From contig JAEINU010000001.1 of the NCBI GenBank assembly GCA_016342685.1, positions 1 through 64,000 of the forward strand: 64,000 bases of DNA, written 5' to 3'. Positions within the stretch are counted from its first letter, which is position 1. Each line of letters opens with the position of its first letter. The DNA comes from Bacteroidales bacterium (GTDB lineage: Bacteria; Bacteroidota; Bacteroidia; Bacteroidales; UBA12077). The translations under genes and the position numbers were made by a program. Shown here piece by piece: positions 43,757 through 52,861 of this stretch. The notes beneath the pieces are model-generated. The model ran no database searches. It was not told the origin of the DNA and worked only from the letters and a program-made list of their open reading frames with translations.

Positions 43757-43778
43757 GAATATATTTTCTAAATAAGAT

Positions 43779-44138
43779 CTACATCTCAACCTTTAGTACA
43801 TCTTTTATTGCTTTCTGAAATGAATCTTTTGGAAGTGCTCCTTGAGCCATTTGAGGTTGCTCATTCATAGGAACAAATAGTAACGAAGGAATACTTTTTA
43901 CACCAAACATTGCAGCTAATTCTTGCTGATCTTCAGTATCTACTTTATAAATATCAAGCTTTCCATCATATTCTGTTGATAGTTCTTCTAAAATAGGAGC
44001 TACCATTTTACAAGGCTGACACCAGTCTGCGTAAAAATCAATTAAACATGGTTTGTCACCTTCAAATTTCCAATCTTTGTTTTCTTCAAAATTAAAAATC
44101 TTTTCCTTAAACGTTTCTTTAGTTAAATGTTCTAACAT
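43779..44138 (-). CDS. trxA: Thioredoxin
   Basis: A 119-aa cytoplasmic thioredoxin, slightly longer than the usual 105-110 aa at the N-terminus. Active site DFYADWCQPCKMVAPILEEL, with the conserved cis-Pro region in FGVKSIPSLLFVP. The redox pair is C-Q-P-C rather than the standard C-G-P-C; a change at this position is expected to alter redox potential or partner choice. No signal peptide. It is a single gene with its own terminator. Its function as a general disulfide reductase is well supported by the fold motifs. Confidence 0.93.
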   Translation of the reverse strand: MLEHLTKETFKEKIFNFEENKDWKFEGDKPCLIDFYADWCQPCKMVAPILEELSTEYDGKLDIYKVDTEDQQELAAMFGVKSIPSLLFVPMNEQPQMAQGALPKDSFQKAIKDVLKVEM

Positions 44139-44250
44139 TGCTTTTGATTTATATGTTATTAATAAATATTTATAAGTCTAAAAATATAAATATATGAATT
44201 TATCATTGTTTGATCAAACAGTGTTCCAAACAGGAAATTATGGTGATTAG

Positions 44251-44281
44251 TTCGAAAAGCAAGCAAATAATTGTAATTTTG
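44251..44281 (+). promoter_or_regulatory. Promoter upstream of the CCA-adding enzyme gene
   Basis: TTCG, 19 bases, TAATTTTG (44274-44281). The -7 block matches TAnnTTTG and the -33 block has one mismatch. The expected transcript start is just after 44284, which argues that translation begins at ATG 44314 and not 44284. Confidence 0.5.
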
Positions 44282-44313
44282 TCATGAAAACTAATAAATT
44301 GTCATATATACAT

Positions 44314-45723
44314 ATGAAGAAATGTCTTAATGATCGGATTTTTAAAATAATATCTCAGGTTGCAGATGAAGAAAAAGTGCAGGTATATGTAATTGGAGGT
44401 TTTGTGCGGGATATTATTCTTAACAGACCATCAAAGGATATTGATGTGGTTGCAATTGGCAGTGGTATTGCTGTAGCAAAAAAAGTTGCAGCTAAGCTGG
44501 GGCCAAAAGTAAAGGTTAATGTTTTTAAGAATTTCGGAACAGCAATGATTCACACTGGTGATTATGAGGTCGAATTTGTTGGTGCCAGAAAGGAATCCTA
44601 TAGAAGAGAATCGCGAAATCCAATAGTAGAAGATGGAACTCTTGAAGATGATCAGAATAGACGTGATTTTACCATAAACGCATTGGCATTATCATTAAAT
44701 AAGGAAACCTATGGCGATTTACTTGATTCTTTTGGAGGAGTAAATGATATAGAGAATAAAATATTGAGAACGCCTTTAGATCCAGATACAACATTCTCAG
44801 ATGATCCATTGAGAATGTTTAGAGCAGTTCGATTTGCTTCGCAATTAAAATTTAAGATCGAAGAAGAAACGTATAAATCAATCCAAAGAAATAAAGAACG
44901 GATTCATATTCTTTCTCGTGAAAGAATAATTGATGAGGTGAATAAGATCTTATTGTCTGAGAGGCCTTCAGTTGGATTAAAAATTCTTGAAAATACAGGT
45001 TTATTTAATGAGTTTTTTCCTGAAATAGCTATGCTTAAAGGCGTAGATTCAGTAAAAGGGAAAGTGCACAAAGATAATTTTTATCACACTTTGGAGGTTG
45101 TCGACAATGTGCGAAAAAACTCCGATAATTTATGGTTGTTGTGGGCTGCTTTATTGCACGATATAGCTAAGCCAAAAACAAAAAGGTTTGTAAAAGTGAT
45201 TGGATGGACATTTCATGGGCATGAATTTTATGGTGCCAAGATGATTCCCGGAATTTTCACAAGATTAAAAATGCCTTTGAACGATAAAATGAAATACGTT
45301 CAGAAACTTGTTCAATTGCATTTGCGTCCAATTGTTTTATCACAAGAAATTGTAACCGATTCTGCAGTTCGAAGATTGTTATTTGATGCGGGCGATGAAA
45401 TTGACGATCTTATGATATTATGCGAAGCTGATATTACTTCGAAGAATGAGAAAACAGTTAAAAAACATTTAAACAATTTTAAAATTGTACGTGAGAAGTT
45501 AGTAGAAATTGAAGAAAAGGATGCTTTACGTAATTTTCAACCGCCAATTTCTGGCGAATTAATTATGGAGACCTTTAATTTAAGTCCATGTAGAATAATT
45601 GGAGACATCAAGAATGCTATTAAAGATGCTATTCTAGAAGGTGAAATAAGAAATGAATACAATGAAGCCTACGCATACATGTTAGTAAAAGGAAAAGAGT
45701 TAGGACTCGAACTAAAAAAATAA
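44314..45723 (+). CDS. cca: CCA tRNA nucleotidyltransferase with HD domain
   Basis: Adds or repairs the 3' CCA of tRNAs using CTP and ATP. Class II family marks are [15 protein letters not shown], the catalytic Asp pair [54 protein letters not shown] and [11 protein letters not shown]. An HD domain follows ([14 protein letters not shown], at about residue 285 of the longer ORF), which in relatives has phosphohydrolase activity. The tracked ORF starts at 44284 (479 aa). I prefer ATG 44314 ([13 protein letters not shown], 469 aa) because a -7 promoter box ends at 44281. The stop codon directly abuts that of the convergent endonuclease/phosphatase gene, with no terminator between. Confidence 0.92.
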   Translation: MKKCLNDRIFKIISQVADEEKVQVYVIGGFVRDIILNRPSKDIDVVAIGSGIAVAKKVAAKLGPKVKVNVFKNFGTAMIHTGDYEVEFVGARKESYRRESRNPIVEDGTLEDDQNRRDFTINALALSLNKETYGDLLDSFGGVNDIENKILRTPLDPDTTFSDDPLRMFRAVRFASQLKFKIEEETYKSIQRNKERIHILSRERIIDEVNKILLSERPSVGLKILENTGLFNEFFPEIAMLKGVDSVKGKVHKDNFYHTLEVVDNVRKNSDNLWLLWAALLHDIAKPKTKRFVKVIGWTFHGHEFYGAKMIPGIFTRLKMPLNDKMKYVQKLVQLHLRPIVLSQEIVTDSAVRRLLFDAGDEIDDLMILCEADITSKNEKTVKKHLNNFKIVREKLVEIEEKDALRNFQPPISGELIMETFNLSPCRIIGDIKNAIKDAILEGEIRNEYNEAYAYMLVKGKELGLELKK

Positions 45724-46752
45724 TTATTTATTAAAGTTTAAGATCAAATAAGTCGGCAAGTGATCGCTATATCCACCGTTGTATTTATATCCAATATAGG
45801 TTCGATTGGGCTTAAATCCAAAATTACCATCGTCGGATTCTAAAAGGAAATCTTTATTAAAAATATAGACATCCTCGGTTGAAGTGTAAACCTTATTTTC
45901 TTGTTGCAATAAATTACCTGAAACAATAAATTGATCTAATACACCCCATTCGCCTTGATATTTATGCGTTCCAATATTCTTAGTTTTAAATAAATTAGCC
46001 GATAAATTATAAAGTTGATTATTAGATATAGTATCGAAATTTTGATGTGCAGATAAAATAGTGTTAATGCTTTTATTATCGGGATAATCATTAAAGTCAC
46101 CTGTGATAATAATATTTGAGTGTGCATTTTTATTAAATATCGAATCAACTTTTGATTTTAATACAGAAGCTACAAAGACTCTTCTTCCTTCAGATTCTAA
46201 TTGTCCTCCCCAACGGGAAGGCCAGTGATTTATAAAAACATGTAAAGTGTCAGATTTATTTGTTACCCCTTTTACATATAAAATATCACGAGTTTTACTT
46301 GTTGGATTATTTGGAAAATTTATTGGAAGAAATTCGCTTACTAAAGGTGTAAATAATTCTTCTCTATAAAGAAGACCCACATCAATCCCTCTTCTGTCGG
46401 GAGATTCTTTATGAACTATTTTATATTGAAATTTAGTTAGGGGAGTTTTGTTTGTTAAATCATCAATCACTCTTCGATTTTCTATTTCGCTAAGACCAAT
46501 TATTGCTGGAGGATTCCATTCCCCAACAGCCATAATTACCTTATATATCTGATTTAATTTTGTATAATATTTGTGATTATTCCAGAAATGATTGCCTTCA
46601 GGTAAAAAATCTTCATCGTTTTTCAGACTATCATCAAAAGTGTCAAATAGATTTTCGACATTGTAAAACATTACTTTATAGCTTTCATTTGTTTGAGAAA
46701 AGCTATGAAAGTAGATGATTGCTAAAATTGCAAGGCCAAATATTTTTTTCAT
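45724..46752 (-). CDS. Exported endonuclease/exonuclease/phosphatase-family protein
   Basis: 342 aa from ATG 46752 (MKKIFGLAILAIIYFHSFSQ, a signal peptide). The tracked start ten codons earlier overlaps the preceding gene and lacks support. Metal-dependent phosphoesterase motifs of the EEP (DNase I-like) fold are present: VMFYNVENLFDTFDD, GLSEIENRRVI (Glu), HVFINHWPSRWGG (His), ITGDFNDYPDNKS (Asp/Asn) and GGYSDHLPTYLIL (Asp-His). All catalytic residues are kept. The substrate could be DNA, a sugar phosphate or a lipid phosphate; export favours an extracellular or periplasmic target. The ATG follows the stop of the upstream lipoprotein gene after one base (TAAaATG), so the two are coupled. Confidence 0.88.
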   Translation of the reverse strand: MKKIFGLAILAIIYFHSFSQTNESYKVMFYNVENLFDTFDDSLKNDEDFLPEGNHFWNNHKYYTKLNQIYKVIMAVGEWNPPAIIGLSEIENRRVIDDLTNKTPLTKFQYKIVHKESPDRRGIDVGLLYREELFTPLVSEFLPINFPNNPTSKTRDILYVKGVTNKSDTLHVFINHWPSRWGGQLESEGRRVFVASVLKSKVDSIFNKNAHSNIIITGDFNDYPDNKSINTILSAHQNFDTISNNQLYNLSANLFKTKNIGTHKYQGEWGVLDQFIVSGNLLQQENKVYTSTEDVYIFNKDFLLESDDGNFGFKPNRTYIGYKYNGGYSDHLPTYLILNFNK

Positions 46753-46753
46753 T

Positions 46754-48163
46754 TTAATTGTTTTCGATTCGTTCAAAGGCACCTAAATCTGGTCCATTAT
46801 CTAATGTACGATTGTTTAATTGAATATCGAACTGAAACATTAATCCAATTTCTTTATCGCCATAATCTTTTGCTACAGATAATGTATCCAATTCATAATC
46901 ATTGCTGTTATAATCTTTAAATTTTGGATTTTCGTTTAAGATATTTTGGGTAAAAGACGATGGAAAATCATCGACTTGCTCTTGATTGACTTTAATTAAA
47001 GAATGATCAAAACTAAAATTAAGTACGGTGTTATCATCTTTATCAATAATTAACTCGGATTCTTTGCTACCATAAATAATGCAGTTGCTAAAAATCGCTT
47101 TTTCGATTGGTCTTACTTGCACATTATTATTAACATCAAGATAGTAATTATTCAGCAAAACCGATGGGGTTGTTCGTGTTGAATATTCCCAATAATTTGC
47201 TATTGTGGTGTGGTAAAATTCGTACGAACCACCAATTGTTAAAGCCACAGCAATTTGCCCACAGTTTGCAATTACATTGTTGTACGCATAAATAGTCGAT
47301 CCTTGGGCATAAATTCCAACCGATGTCATATTTAAGATTTTACTATTCGTTAGTTGAAGGGTTGGTTTTGATAAATTTGCAAGCGTATCGACCTGAATTC
47401 CTATAATGGCGTTTTTAATCTCAGTAAAGTTGAAAATGTTATCCTTACTTCCACGAATCAACCAAATACCGTCCCATTGTCCTGGAATATCATCATAATC
47501 ATGTTCTAACCTATCGCCCTGAAATATTATGGGAGATGCAAAAGTTCCGTTCGCTTTAATTGTTCCTTTTACTAGAAGTCGCGAATTTTTATGAAAATGC
47601 AAAATAGCTCCTGGATCAATTGTTAAGGTGCTTAAAGTATCTACAAGCATTGAGTTATATACAAGATAGGGCTTATCGGCAGTCCAATGTTCATTTCCAA
47701 TTATTTCTCCATCTATTTTATGTACATCTTGCCCAAAAGCTAATAAATTAATGTCTTGTTGCGTTCCATTAAATGAAAAAACAATAGAATCATTTACAAC
47801 CATTGGTAAGTTCGAACCATTTGGATCAACAGTAATTTCAACAAAAATATAGATACTATCTTTTTTCCTAAGTTCAATATTATTCAATGTATTGCCCGAG
47901 TAACCATCAATATTAAGTCGATAGGGAGATGTAGAGCCTCCTGCTAATTTAATTGATGAGATTTTAATACTTCTATTATAAGGATTTCGAACTGTAAATT
48001 GTTTTGTAGCAGAACCTATTGTAGTAAAAATTGTATCAAAAAGAATGGTGTCTTTTGAAAATTCAAGTTTTATATTAGGAGAAGAATTAAACTCATCTTT
48101 TTCGCATGATAAAAATGCAAAAACTATCAGTAAAGTTATTATTATAAGAGTGTTTTTGTTCAT
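46754..48163 (-). CDS. Lipoprotein with beta-helix-like region
   Basis: A 469-aa lipoprotein (MNKNTLIIITLLIVFAFLSCEKDEF, lipobox FLSC). An N-terminal Ig-like part (SATKQFTVRNPYNRSIKISSIKLAGG) precedes a right-handed beta-helix-like part from about residue 160 (STLTIDPGAILHFHKNSRLLVKGTIKANGTFASPIIFQG). A run of short repeats follows (NFTEIKNAIIGIQVD, LTNSKILNMTSVGIYAQG, YAYNNVIANCGQIAVAL). The C-terminal DLGAFERIEN resembles the end motif of other secreted beta-helix proteins in the phylum. Binding of a polysaccharide or surface polymer is possible but unproven. First gene of a coupled pair with the EEP-family protein. Confidence 0.82.
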   Translation of the reverse strand: MNKNTLIIITLLIVFAFLSCEKDEFNSSPNIKLEFSKDTILFDTIFTTIGSATKQFTVRNPYNRSIKISSIKLAGGSTSPYRLNIDGYSGNTLNNIELRKKDSIYIFVEITVDPNGSNLPMVVNDSIVFSFNGTQQDINLLAFGQDVHKIDGEIIGNEHWTADKPYLVYNSMLVDTLSTLTIDPGAILHFHKNSRLLVKGTIKANGTFASPIIFQGDRLEHDYDDIPGQWDGIWLIRGSKDNIFNFTEIKNAIIGIQVDTLANLSKPTLQLTNSKILNMTSVGIYAQGSTIYAYNNVIANCGQIAVALTIGGSYEFYHTTIANYWEYSTRTTPSVLLNNYYLDVNNNVQVRPIEKAIFSNCIIYGSKESELIIDKDDNTVLNFSFDHSLIKVNQEQVDDFPSSFTQNILNENPKFKDYNSNDYELDTLSVAKDYGDKEIGLMFQFDIQLNNRTLDNGPDLGAFERIENN

Positions 48164-48342
48164 CGTTAAGTCTATATATTTTGCTAAATAACATAAAATA
48201 AACGATATTATTTTGCTTTAATTTTAAATAAAATCAAAAATTGTTGACATTGATTGTGTTTTTTATAAAAACATATACAGGTGTAAAATAAATATTTGAT
48301 TACATTTGTTCTAATATTATTATAAATTATTTGTGGAATCAT

Positions 48343-48843
48343 ATGCAAGTACAAAAAGCAACAACCGGAAATATTTTAGAAGTAATGTATTTGCTACAAC
48401 ATTGCATCGAAGATTTTAATAAGAATAGCGTTTATCAGTGGAATGCTTCTTATCCCGATTATTATAAATTATTGAGTGAAGTTGAACAAGACGCTTTATA
48501 CATTATTAAAAGTTCGGGTGTTTGTATTGGAACAATAACAATTGATAAGCAGCAAGAGTCTGTTTTTGATAAGGTTGATTGGAAAAATAAAACGGATAAT
48601 TTCTTGGTTATACATCGAATTGCAGTATTTCCGACATGGCAAAAAAAGGGTATCGGGCGAAAATTAATTGAGTTTGCCGAAGATTATGCAAAAACGAATA
48701 ATTTAAAATCGATTCGTTTAGATGTTGCAAGTTCTAGCGAACATTTGATTAAATTGTATGAAAGTATAGGGTATGATTATGCTGGTGATATTCTTTATCC
48801 AAAGCAAGAGGAGCCTTTTAAATGTTTAGAAAAGATTATTTAG
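48343..48843 (+). CDS. GNAT-family N-acetyltransferase
   Basis: 166 aa from ATG 48343 (MQVQKATTGNILEVMYLL). The tracked start at 48331 is TTG and adds MWNH only. GNAT motifs are FLVIHRIAVFPTWQKKGIGRKLIEFAEDYA (motif A, acetyl-CoA pyrophosphate loop Q-K-K-G-I-G) and SIRLDVASSSEHLIKLYESIGYDYAG (motif B). It transfers an acetyl group from acetyl-CoA to an amine; the acceptor cannot be inferred. A TACATTTG -7-like box lies at 48301-48308. The gene is divergent from the lipoprotein gene and ends at a strong terminator. Confidence 0.9.
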   Translation: MQVQKATTGNILEVMYLLQHCIEDFNKNSVYQWNASYPDYYKLLSEVEQDALYIIKSSGVCIGTITIDKQQESVFDKVDWKNKTDNFLVIHRIAVFPTWQKKGIGRKLIEFAEDYAKTNNLKSIRLDVASSSEHLIKLYESIGYDYAGDILYPKQEEPFKCLEKII

Positions 48844-48857
48844 ATAATTAAATATAG

Positions 48858-48898
48858 AAAATAAGAAACGGGAGCAAATTGCTCCCGTTTCTTATTTT
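48858..48898. terminator. 20-bp perfect bidirectional terminator
   Basis: AAAATAAGAAACGGGAGCAA and its exact complement around a single central A, with A-run and T-run on the two sides. It serves the convergent GNAT and ABC permease genes. Confidence 0.88.
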
Positions 48899-48938
48899 AG
48901 ATTTTTTTTGGACATTCTTTATATAATAAATTTACATT

Positions 48939-51284
48939 TTACTCATATCTTAAACTATTGGCAGGATTTTTAATTGCCGCTCTATATGCTTGTGTTAGTA
49001 CGGTTAGTATTGCAATTATCAAAGTTAGTATTGATGCAATAATAAATATAGATATGGAAATATCTACTTTGTATGTAAATGATTCCAACCATTTTTGGGC
49101 AAAATAATATGATATTGGCCAAGCGATTAAATTGCTTATCAGAATCCATTTTAAAAAATCTTTTTCTAAAGTAATTATTATTGCAAATATTGATTCACCT
49201 AAGGCTTTGCGTATTCCAATTTCTTTGGTTCGTTGTTCTGCAGTATACGCCGATAATCCAAATAATCCCAAACAGGATAAAAATATGGCAAGAATAGCAA
49301 AATAGTCGAAGATTTTACCAATGCGTTTTTCGTTATCGTATAAACTTATGTAGCTTTCGTTTAGGTGTTTGTAAGAGAGGGAATAATCGGGAAATGATTC
49401 AGCAAAAATTGTGCTGATATCTTCAATGGTCGATTTAATATTTGTATCGTCGATATTAATTAGTATGGATTCGGAACTTTCTACTCTTGAAATTATTAGT
49501 GGAGTTATAGCATTATGAATTGATTTAAAATGGAAATCTTTTAATATTCCAATTATAAGACCATTGTTTCCATTTACTCTAATTTTTGTTCCTATCGGAT
49601 TTTTTAACTCCATTAATTTTACCGTAGATTCATTCACAATAAAAGAGGCTGTATCTTTATTAATGATTTCACTAAAGTTTCGACCTTCTATTAATTCTAG
49701 TCCAAGGCATGGAATAAATTCATGATCTGTTTTACAAGTATTTATTAAATGTTGAGCGTGAGGATCTTTATTGGGCCAATAAGTACTATATGTACCTTCA
49801 TCTATACTAATGGGTAAACTCGATACTGATGTTGTTTTGTTTATTCCATCGATCTCCAGTAGTTTGCTTTTTATATTGTTGTAATCATTTTTGAAATCAC
49901 CACCAAGTTCAAGGCTTATCAGATTATCGAGTTTGTAACCTAGATTCTTATTTTGAATATAGCTCATTTGAGATCTTACAATAAACGAAAAGATAATGAG
50001 CGATATTGAGATTGTAAATTGCATAATAACCAAAACTTGTCGGAATAATTTTCCTTTTTTACCCCGAATGATTTCTTTTGAAAGGATTTGACTGCTTTTT
50101 ACTTTCGATAAATAAAATGCTGTATAACTTCCCGATATTAAGCCGGTAATTATTGTTATTATTATTAGCCACATTATTTCTTTATAAGAAAAAACACTCA
50201 TCGAAATATCTTTTTGGCTAATTGTATTAAAAGTAGGCAACATGAAATCGACAAATAACAATGCAAAAAGTAACGCAATAAAAGCAATAAATAAAGATTC
50301 GCTTAAGTATTGTGTTATTAGTTGTTTTCTTTTTGCTCCCACCACTTTTCTAATACCAACATCTGTAAATCGCTTAATTGCTTTTGCAGTTGAAAGATTC
50401 ATGAAATTTATACAGGCAATAAAAAGTATAAATATTGAGACAATAGAAAAAATTAGAACATATTTTATATCTCCAATTTTTGCATATAATTCATTTAAGT
50501 GACTAGATTTTAAATGAATATCTTTCAATCTCTGAATCTTAATTTCACCGATCCGTTCTTCTTCACCATGAATTTTATCATAGTAATATTTTATCTTATT
50601 ATTTAAAGAATCGGGATTGACATTTGGATTCAATTTTATATAAGGATGACCCATTAATACTCCCCAAGGATCGGGCAGATTCTGAAAATCTTCTAGTGAT
50701 TTATAATTAATAAAAAAATCATATTCAAGATGAGAATTTGATGGTGTATTTTGAATAATTCCTGATACGATATATTCTTTGGTTAAATTAACATTTACTG
50801 TTTTACCCATTGGATCTTCTTTGCCAAATAGTTTCTCTGCAACTTGCTCAGATAATACAATCTCATTAAGATCAGTTAAAAGACTGTCTTTGCTTTTATT
50901 AATTATTTTGAATGAAAATATGTTGAAGAAGTTATTGGTTGTTAAAAATCCGTTGTCGCACTTAAAGGAGTTATTATTCATTTTTAAAACAGATTCAAAG
51001 CCCAATAAATTACACGATTCTATAACCTCAGGGTAATCAGTTTTTAAAGCTTCGGCTAAAGGCAATGGACCCACAGGTACATCTAATTGTGGAAGTTTGG
51101 TTATTATTCGATAAATATTCTCAGAATCATTATGGAATTGATCATAACTAAGTTCGTCATAAACCCACAGCATAATAAGAATTGAGCAACTCATTCCAAT
51201 CGCTAAACCTAGAATATTTAAACTTGAATAAAATAAGTCGCGTTTGATATTTCGTAAAGCAGTTATAATATAGTTTTTAAGCAT
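48939..51284 (-). CDS. MacB/FtsX-family ABC transporter permease
   Basis: A 781-aa inner-membrane permease with the double FtsX arrangement: an N-terminal TM (SSLNILGLAIGMSCSILIML), a periplasmic MacB core domain, three TMs (VLIFSIVSIFILFIACINFMNLSTAKA and following), a second TM/core/TM unit starting near FRQVLVIMQFTISISLIIFSF, and a final FtsX domain (AYTAEQRTKEIGIRKALGES). The repeated motif KRFTDVGIRKVVGA / QRTKEIGIRKALGE is typical. These permeases push substrates from the periplasmic face outward using a MacB/LolD-type ATPase. No ATPase is encoded next to it; the one at 31244 is the nearest. It is divergent from the second NtrC-type regulator, with a sigma-54-like promoter 35 bases upstream. 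Confidence 0.9.
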   Translation of the reverse strand: MLKNYIITALRNIKRDLFYSSLNILGLAIGMSCSILIMLWVYDELSYDQFHNDSENIYRIITKLPQLDVPVGPLPLAEALKTDYPEVIESCNLLGFESVLKMNNNSFKCDNGFLTTNNFFNIFSFKIINKSKDSLLTDLNEIVLSEQVAEKLFGKEDPMGKTVNVNLTKEYIVSGIIQNTPSNSHLEYDFFINYKSLEDFQNLPDPWGVLMGHPYIKLNPNVNPDSLNNKIKYYYDKIHGEEERIGEIKIQRLKDIHLKSSHLNELYAKIGDIKYVLIFSIVSIFILFIACINFMNLSTAKAIKRFTDVGIRKVVGAKRKQLITQYLSESLFIAFIALLFALLFVDFMLPTFNTISQKDISMSVFSYKEIMWLIIITIITGLISGSYTAFYLSKVKSSQILSKEIIRGKKGKLFRQVLVIMQFTISISLIIFSFIVRSQMSYIQNKNLGYKLDNLISLELGGDFKNDYNNIKSKLLEIDGINKTTSVSSLPISIDEGTYSTYWPNKDPHAQHLINTCKTDHEFIPCLGLELIEGRNFSEIINKDTASFIVNESTVKLMELKNPIGTKIRVNGNNGLIIGILKDFHFKSIHNAITPLIISRVESSESILINIDDTNIKSTIEDISTIFAESFPDYSLSYKHLNESYISLYDNEKRIGKIFDYFAILAIFLSCLGLFGLSAYTAEQRTKEIGIRKALGESIFAIIITLEKDFLKWILISNLIAWPISYYFAQKWLESFTYKVDISISIFIIASILTLIIAILTVLTQAYRAAIKNPANSLRYE

Positions 51285-51318
51285 GGCATCATTTTATATA
51301 TATAATATGCATGTCTAT

Positions 51319-51334
51319 TCCAAAATAAATGCCA
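51319..51334 (-). promoter_or_regulatory. Sigma-54-like promoter of the ABC permease gene
   Basis: On the minus strand TGGCAT-TTATT-TTGGA, one base from TTGCA in the -12 block and correctly spaced. It faces the permease gene, 35 bases from its ATG. Confidence 0.6.
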
Positions 51335-51399
51335 TGATTAATAAGAAACAGATTAATAGTGTGTTGAGTGAGTTAGGCATATTTTTTTTATTCGTAAAG

Positions 51400-51437
51400 T
51401 GTCCACGGATAAACAGTACAGTGTCCACCAATGGACA
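51400..51437 (-). promoter_or_regulatory. Paired operator (UAS) for response regulator 2
   Basis: TGTCCACGGATAAACA (51400-51415) and TGTCCACCAATGGACA (51422-51437) are 22 bp apart. The second is nearly palindromic (TGTCCA-N4-TGGACA). They lie about 65 bp upstream of the sigma-54-like permease promoter, the same geometry as at 29785 but a different sequence. The second site overlaps ATG 51431. Confidence 0.65.
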
Positions 51438-51487
51438 TAATTAAAATTTTAGTTAACTTTGATTTAAATACAAAATATAATTATTCA

Positions 51488-52861
51488 ATGGATATTCAAA
51501 ATAACAGAATTCTTGTAGTTGATGATGATGAGCATATCTTACTAAGTTTGAAGGTTTTATTGGAATCTGAATTTGGAGAAATTGTTTGTGTAAATAACCC
51601 CAAACAAATTCCTGAAAAATTGCATGAATATAAAATTGATACAGTGCTTTTGGATATGAATTATTCAATTGGAGAAACTAGCGGGGAGGAAGGGATTTAC
51701 TGGTTAAAAAATATTTTAGATATAGATTCTGATATAAATGTGATATTGATAACTGCTTATGGCGATTTGAATATTGCAATTGAAGCATTGAAACAAGGAG
51801 CTTTAGATTTTATAGTAAAACCCTGGAATAATGAAAAGTTAGTTGCAACAATTAATTCAGTATTAAAATTTAGTAGTAATAAGCGCGAGATTAAAACTTT
51901 AAAATCGAAGCAAAAGGCTTTGATTAATGCATTTGAATCTGATTTGCCAGAAATTATAGGACACTCTAAAGTTATGAGAGAGCTTTATCAATTAATTGAT
52001 AGAGTAGCCCAATCCGATGCTAATATCTTAATTTCAGGAGAGAATGGAACAGGAAAGGAGCTCGTAGCAAGAGCTTTGCATAAAAGATCGACAAGGTCGG
52101 GAAATGCATTTATTAATGTTGATCTTGGAGCTATAACAGAGAGCTTGTTTGAGAGTGAAATGTTTGGGCATAAAAAAGGATCTTTTACCGATGCCAAAGA
52201 AGATAGGGCGGGTCGACTTGAAGCTGGAAGTGGAGGAACAATTTTCTTAGATGAGATTGCAAATCTCCCATTGCCTCAGCAGTCTAAGTTATTATCTGTA
52301 ATTCAGAATAGAGAAGTGTTTCCGATTGGTAGCAATTTGTCCACAAAAATTGATGTGCGCTTGGTTTGCGCAACAAATGTCTCTTTGCATACTCTGGTGG
52401 AAAATAATTTATTTAGGCAAGATCTATTGTATAGAATTAATACAGTTGAAATAAATGTTCCCCCATTAAGAGATCGTAGCGATGATATTCCTCAATTGGC
52501 AAATCATTTTATTGACACTTTTTGTAAAAAATACAGGCGACAAAGAATAAAACTGCCCGATTATGTTGAACGAAAATTGCAAAAATATAAATGGCCGGGA
52601 AATGTTCGTGAATTGCAACATACAATTGAACGAGCTGTTATTTTATGCAACGAAAGTATTTTTAAATCATCAGATTTTGATTTCTTGGAAGGTAGGGCCC
52701 ATAAAGAGAATCAGTTTGAAACGTTTAACTTAGAAGAAATTGAAAAGTGGGCTGTTGAAAATTGCATAAAAAAATACGCTGGAAATATTTCAAGAGCATC
52801 AATAGAGCTTGGTTTAACCCGTGGTGCATTATACAGGAGAATAGAAAAGTATGGAATTTAG
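51488..52861 (+). CDS. NtrC-family sigma-54-dependent response regulator (pair 2)
   Basis: 457 aa from ATG 51488 (MDIQNNRILVVDDDEHILLS). The tracked start at 51431 lies within an operator palindrome and adds a non-conserved 19-residue leader. Receiver: phospho-Asp in DTVLLDMNYSIGETSGEEG and Lys in FIVKPW. AAA+: Walker A ISGENGTGKELVARALH, loop KGSFTDAKEDRAGRLE instead of GAFTGA, Walker B GGTIFLDEIANLP. C-terminal Fis-type HTH: NISRASIELGLTRGALYRRI. A clear paralogue of the regulator at 28333, with the same insert in the receiver domain (LDMNxxxxxxSGxEG). The likely target is the divergent ABC permease gene. Confidence 0.92.
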   Translation: MDIQNNRILVVDDDEHILLSLKVLLESEFGEIVCVNNPKQIPEKLHEYKIDTVLLDMNYSIGETSGEEGIYWLKNILDIDSDINVILITAYGDLNIAIEALKQGALDFIVKPWNNEKLVATINSVLKFSSNKREIKTLKSKQKALINAFESDLPEIIGHSKVMRELYQLIDRVAQSDANILISGENGTGKELVARALHKRSTRSGNAFINVDLGAITESLFESEMFGHKKGSFTDAKEDRAGRLEAGSGGTIFLDEIANLPLPQQSKLLSVIQNREVFPIGSNLSTKIDVRLVCATNVSLHTLVENNLFRQDLLYRINTVEINVPPLRDRSDDIPQLANHFIDTFCKKYRRQRIKLPDYVERKLQKYKWPGNVRELQHTIERAVILCNESIFKSSDFDFLEGRAHKENQFETFNLEEIEKWAVENCIKKYAGNISRASIELGLTRGALYRRIEKYGI

